Shown here: positions 61,401-64,000 of the stretch, piece by piece
Numbering within the stretch: position 1 is the first letter of the stretch
How the letters are laid out: each line of letters opens with the position of its first letter
Assembly (NCBI RefSeq): GCF_014898815.1
Contig: NW_026515540.1
Span: forward strand, 372,001 to 436,000
Source: Panonychus citri
Lineage: Eukaryota > Arthropoda > Arachnida > Trombidiformes > Tetranychidae
Length of the DNA stretch: 64,000 nt
Direction: 5' to 3'
The notes under the pieces: generated by a model
Seen by the model: only the letters and a program-made list of their open reading frames with translations
Told to the model about the DNA's origin: nothing
The model's database searches: none
Program-made: the position numbers and the translations under genes

Positions 61401-63240
61401 TGAGACTGATTGTTTTCTATGAGGATAATGAATATACATGTGTATGTACATTCATTTACATTCACATGTATTTGATGATAAAAAAGAGATGACAAAGTTT
61501 ATCACTCTCATTTGCTTAAGGGTAAAGTCAATATATATTTAATAGTATAAACATTAGAAAGCATGATGAACAATGAATATGATGAGGATAAGAACATGGA
61601 GATATAATCACTTTCATGATTGTCAACTGAATCGGACAAATACAGGGGTATTCGACTATTTTCGCCATTGCTCTTTACGATTTTCTTTGTAACTGTTATG
61701 ATTCCTAGAGACTGAAGTGAACTGAAGGACCAAGTTCATTTGAGATTGGTGAGCTAACATATTTGAAGGACATTTGAAGAGCATTTCATCATTTTAATCG
61801 TTTTTTTTCAGATTAGGTCTTGAATTTAAAGTCAATTGTGCCTTTAAGAAATCACGTACGAGTGGCTTGACCATTAGTTATCGCTCAAGTTCATACCAGC
61901 AAAGTCTCATATCTCTAGGACTTACAGTTACCGAGAAAATTGAAAAAAAAAACATGATGAAAATAGCTGAATATCCCTGTATAAACAATACTATGGTTTA
62001 TTAATCAACTACTTGGTTGTTTATTGTTGTTTATCATTAGATTATCAGTCATTTAAATGATTATTATCTTATGAAAGTCACTACTTATATCTCAAAGGTG
62101 ATGCTTGAAATATTTCATCATGGCGATAGTTTTACAAAAGGCTGGCCATTAATCATTAAGATGAGGAACAGCTAAAGACAATGTTATCTTTTTTAGATGA
62201 AGATTAAATTCCCACATGAGATTTAATCTTCATTCACTTAGGTAATGATGATGAGTTTTAATTAAATGAATGAATTTCTGATCTTCAGGGATAATGAAGA
62301 AAAGTTTTCTCTTACACTTAAAGAATCTCAATGTTTACAATGTCATTTCTCATGTAATTTCTATTGAATTTTGAAACGTTTTCTTTATTTCTTCTAATCC
62401 CCTCAAGGCATTTATATTTCACATCGGAAGGCACCCTGATTATCCAGCATTCGCCCAATGCCTTTCTCGTGGTTATTTTGACACCGAATGGAAGGAAACA
62501 GTTTACCAGATATTCACCTTATGTATTATGTATTTTGTGCCTTTTTTTGTTACCCTTTTCTGTTACATTCGCATCATCGCTGCTCTTAGTTCACAACGAG
62601 AAGTCAGTGAGTATAATTAGTTGAATAATTTTCTTTTTATCCAATTAGATTGAAAAAAAGAGATAAAAAAAGTTCTAATACATTCGTGATGAGTGTAATT
62701 GAAATGAATTTAACTGTGGTCTGAGTTATTAATTTTCTTTTTGTTCTTTCATGGAAATCAGATATTACCATGGAAATGGTCTCGGATGGTTCAACACGAA
62801 CCAATAACGATGGTGAACAACGAATCAATGTTTACCAGCGAGCAGAAAAACGGACTCTTAGGATAACCTCAATCGTAGCATTGGCCTTTGTCTGTTGCTG
62901 GACACCTTATACTTTTGTTGTCCTTTGGTTCCAGTTCAACCCTGATTCCTATCGGTCAACAAATAGTCTTATAATGGACGTACTATTTTGCTTTGCAGTC
63001 CTCAATTCTGTGATAAATCCTTGTGTCTACAGTTCTCATCTTTTTACCAAAAGACGGGCATCAGCTCACACCGTTAACCACACCCTGAACACCAATAATG
63101 CCCCAGGAAATAATAATAATAATAACAAAACCAATTATCTAAATGGAAACAACAATAATCATTCATTGAAAATGAATGGAAGCCAAGTAATCAGAGGAAA
63201 CAATTTATCTAAAGTTGTATCACGAGAAACATTTTTCTAA
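43456..63240 (+). CDS. GnRH/AKH-type neuropeptide receptor (class A GPCR)
   Basis: Three exons, 43456-43968, 62408-62606 and 62762-63240, joined by CAG|GTAAGC...CAAG|GCA and A|GTGAGT...CAG|AT. The joined frame is 1,191 nt, 396 aa. The extracellular N-terminus has three N-glycosylation sites (Asn9, Asn17, Asn23). All seven helices are present: TM1 with GN near 55-56, TM2 with NYADML, TM3 with FRIFCVYLSS and the DRY motif at 135-137, TM4, TM5 at about 203-225, TM6 with CCWTPY (287 ends it) and TM7 with NSVINPCVY (327 ends it). Cys111 and Cys189 can form the conserved disulfide. FR-F--YLSS in TM3 and PQAFIFHIGRHP after TM4 are typical of the AKH/ACP/corazonin/GnRH receptor superfamily. I cannot separate these subtypes. 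Exon 2 also reads open in another frame (62364-62624), which is a shadow. The Asn-rich C-tail is disordered. Confidence 0.94.
50060..55183 (-). CDS. Unidentified multi-exon coding unit nested in the GPCR intron (partial)
   Basis: Candidate internal exons on the minus strand are 55183-54998 (62 codons, ending NEWLIDRPFSPIS, donor AGT|GTAAGT), 51316-51188 (43 codons, FSDHHYVRMES ... HLRQKYLLYHH, donor CAG|GTAGGA) and 50876-50791 (AFREFIGIIPGNQVDVLSLF ... TLFSK). The first two end in phase 0, so the three join in frame. A further exon ends at 50060 (EGYPWIELMVRFGE, donor GAG|GTAAAT), with its 5' edge at 50102 or extending to 50149 or beyond. The residues look like a folded helical protein and not random AT-rich translation. 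I see no start codon, stop codon or known domain and do not recognise the family. The Asn/His run in exon 2 is low-complexity. Exon borders are tentative and the units could belong to more than one gene. Confidence 0.45.
54980..56000. other. AT-rich DNA between the nested coding units
   Basis: Nothing recognisable upstream of 55183 that could be the first exon of the nested gene. One AAAAAAGTTC copy lies near 55525. Confidence 0.4.
56636..56931 (-). CDS. 3' end of an unidentified gene nested in the GPCR intron (two exons)
   Basis: Exon 56931-56829 (acceptor TTCTAG, donor TTTG|GTGAGT) joins across a 76 bp intron to 56752-56636 (acceptor TTTCAG). The frame reads ITVELAPTPYWYSGVLCHLR then THFPLQVQHIINTL, followed by NPFRIKANQVSFNYNDRDVP and a short tail ending in CDH and a TGA stop. 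A minus-strand AATAAA lies at 56631-56626, just after the stop, which supports a real 3' terminal exon. Upstream exons must lie above 56931 but I could not place them. A 25 bp stretch ending in a good donor at 58087 does not fit the reading phase. I do not recognise the protein. A second open frame through the same two exons is shorter and Ser-rich, so I prefer this one. Confidence 0.55.
57379..57510 (+). pseudogene. Possible degraded retroelement coding fragment
   Basis: A short open stretch of about 43 codons bounded by stops reads YQKGIKEPASARRRLEELLL followed by VVFGKKVPIRVIEKLCNLIY. The pattern of a basic helix followed by VPxRVxxKLCNLI resembles the region after the reverse transcriptase palm in DIRS-like and related retroelements. 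The resemblance is from memory of the family pattern and is weak. There is no intact element around it. Confidence 0.22.
61641..61981. mobile_element. Mariner/Tc1-type MITE or deleted transposon, TA-flanked
   Basis: The left end TACAGGGGTATTCGACTATT and the right end (reverse complement TACAGGGATATTCAGCTATT) match at about 20 of 23 positions. Both ends include the TA expected of a mariner/Tc1 target duplication. The 341 bp element has no open frame and lies about 430 bp before receptor exon 2, in the first intron. It is unrelated in sequence to the 6712-6898 element. Confidence 0.7.
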
Positions 63241-64000
63241 ACTGTCAACAATTAACTAAACAATTAAACTCGACTAATCTTGCCCATTGGTCAACTAACA
63301 TTGGGATGTACAATTACTTTTTACACACGTCAAATAACTCGACAAGTAATCAAGCTATTAAGTGCAAACTTCGTACAGTTACTATTGAGAATTGAAGGTC
63401 TTCAGAAAAAAGAGTTCAAGGTCATTGCTCGGAGAATTGACCTCTAAATGAATTCCCAGAGAAATTGATCTCACCGATGACCTTAGAACTTTTCAAAAGT
63501 TCTTAAACTCTAATCAGTCCAAGTATCGAATTGAAACTTTACGAAACAAATGATGTAAGAGTTATAAGTATTATTGTAATTGATTGAGATTTTACAACAA
63601 TCAGACAACTGAATTAAATTGATGATGAGAGAAAGTTTTGATTAATTGTTTTATTTTACTCCTTCCAACCAAATTGTATCATAATATTGTTTACTTTTTT
63701 GTTTCTTGCTGTTATTAAATCACCAAAATGATTAATTTCACGGTTAAATTTGATTTGATTACTTTAATTATATTATTATAATTGAAATATTAGTATATTG
63801 GGATTAGAATGAAATTCATCAATTCCTTTTCCGCTTCCGTTTTTTTTACAGGCAACAACAGCAAACAATTTAATGCTCAATGATTGATTAGCAAATTGAT
63901 ACTAATTCAATTGCAATAGAAAAAGTCAAATTATTCAACAATTAATAATGATTAACTAATCGTTTGCAATTGTAATTTGAATTAAATTAAATGGTTTAAA
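63241..64000. other. GPCR 3' UTR and downstream DNA
   Basis: No further gene is visible. An ATTAAA near 63713 may be a polyadenylation signal for the receptor transcript. Confidence 0.45.

Larger units (their letters stand above)
43969..62407 (+). other. First intron of the GPCR gene, 18,439 bp
   Basis: It splits the coding sequence at the end of TM4 (...SALPQ | AFIFH...) in phase 0. It is far longer than any other intron in the window (63 bp to 2.7 kb). It holds two minus-strand coding units, a degenerate repeat/retroelement region (56266-58080) and a MITE at 61641-61981. The rest is AT-rich sequence without recognised genes. Confidence 0.88.

Noticed and set aside
1..64000. Search for tRNA, rRNA, CRISPR arrays, riboswitches, operons, viral or toxin genes
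   Set aside because: No convincing tRNA B-box with a cloverleaf, no rRNA-like block, no spaced direct repeats and no viral or toxin protein signature was seen. The window is ordinary eukaryotic nuclear DNA.

Overview
The window is AT-rich nuclear DNA from a metazoan. Split coding regions with GT-AG introns, AATAAA signals, long GA/CT microsatellites and animal-only gene families (C/EBP, a GnRH/AKH-type neuropeptide receptor, a GT31 galactosyltransferase) all point this way. Base composition, the neurohormone receptor and two mariner-type MITEs suggest an arthropod. A mite or other chelicerate is my best guess, but nothing here proves the taxon. No viral, bacterial or organellar block was recognised.

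Layout. 1-2446: a perfect inverted repeat (617 bp arms, 1,212 bp spacer) whose left arm starts at base 1. 2447-7281: gene-poor, purine/pyrimidine-skewed DNA with one strong pre-miRNA-like hairpin (5433-5508) and a 187 bp mariner-type MITE (6712-6898). 7282-8733 (-): single-exon C/EBP bZIP factor, with GA tracts clustered upstream. 10066-10562: a 255 bp-period tandem duplication. 14675-15919 (-): single-exon beta-1,3-galactosyltransferase-like enzyme. 16-27.7 kb: large gene-poor stretch. 27773-34218 (-): five-exon VPS39/VAM6 homologue of the HOPS tether. 34898-35637 (+): divergent five-exon gene for a small secreted sushi-domain protein. 38085-41763 (+): two-exon SLC35G-like EamA transporter. 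43456-63240 (+): three-exon GnRH/AKH-type GPCR with an 18.4 kb first intron. That intron holds two unidentified minus-strand coding units (about 50.0-55.2 kb and 56.6-56.9 kb), a retroelement-like relic and a second MITE (61641-61981).

For the four spliced genes I placed exon joins by splice signals, phase and family alignment. Each joined frame is an exact multiple of three: 927 aa for VPS39, 383 aa for SLC35G-like, 396 aa for the GPCR and 135 aa for the sushi protein. The genes do not form a pathway. They are a transcription factor, a Golgi enzyme, an endolysosomal tether, a secreted protein, a membrane transporter and a neurohormone receptor.

The least explained signals are the 617 bp perfect inverted repeat, the candidate miRNA hairpin, a dispersed A-tract word (AAAAAAGTTC, about 22 exact copies on both strands, none seen in coding exons), and the opposite-strand coding units nested in the receptor intron.
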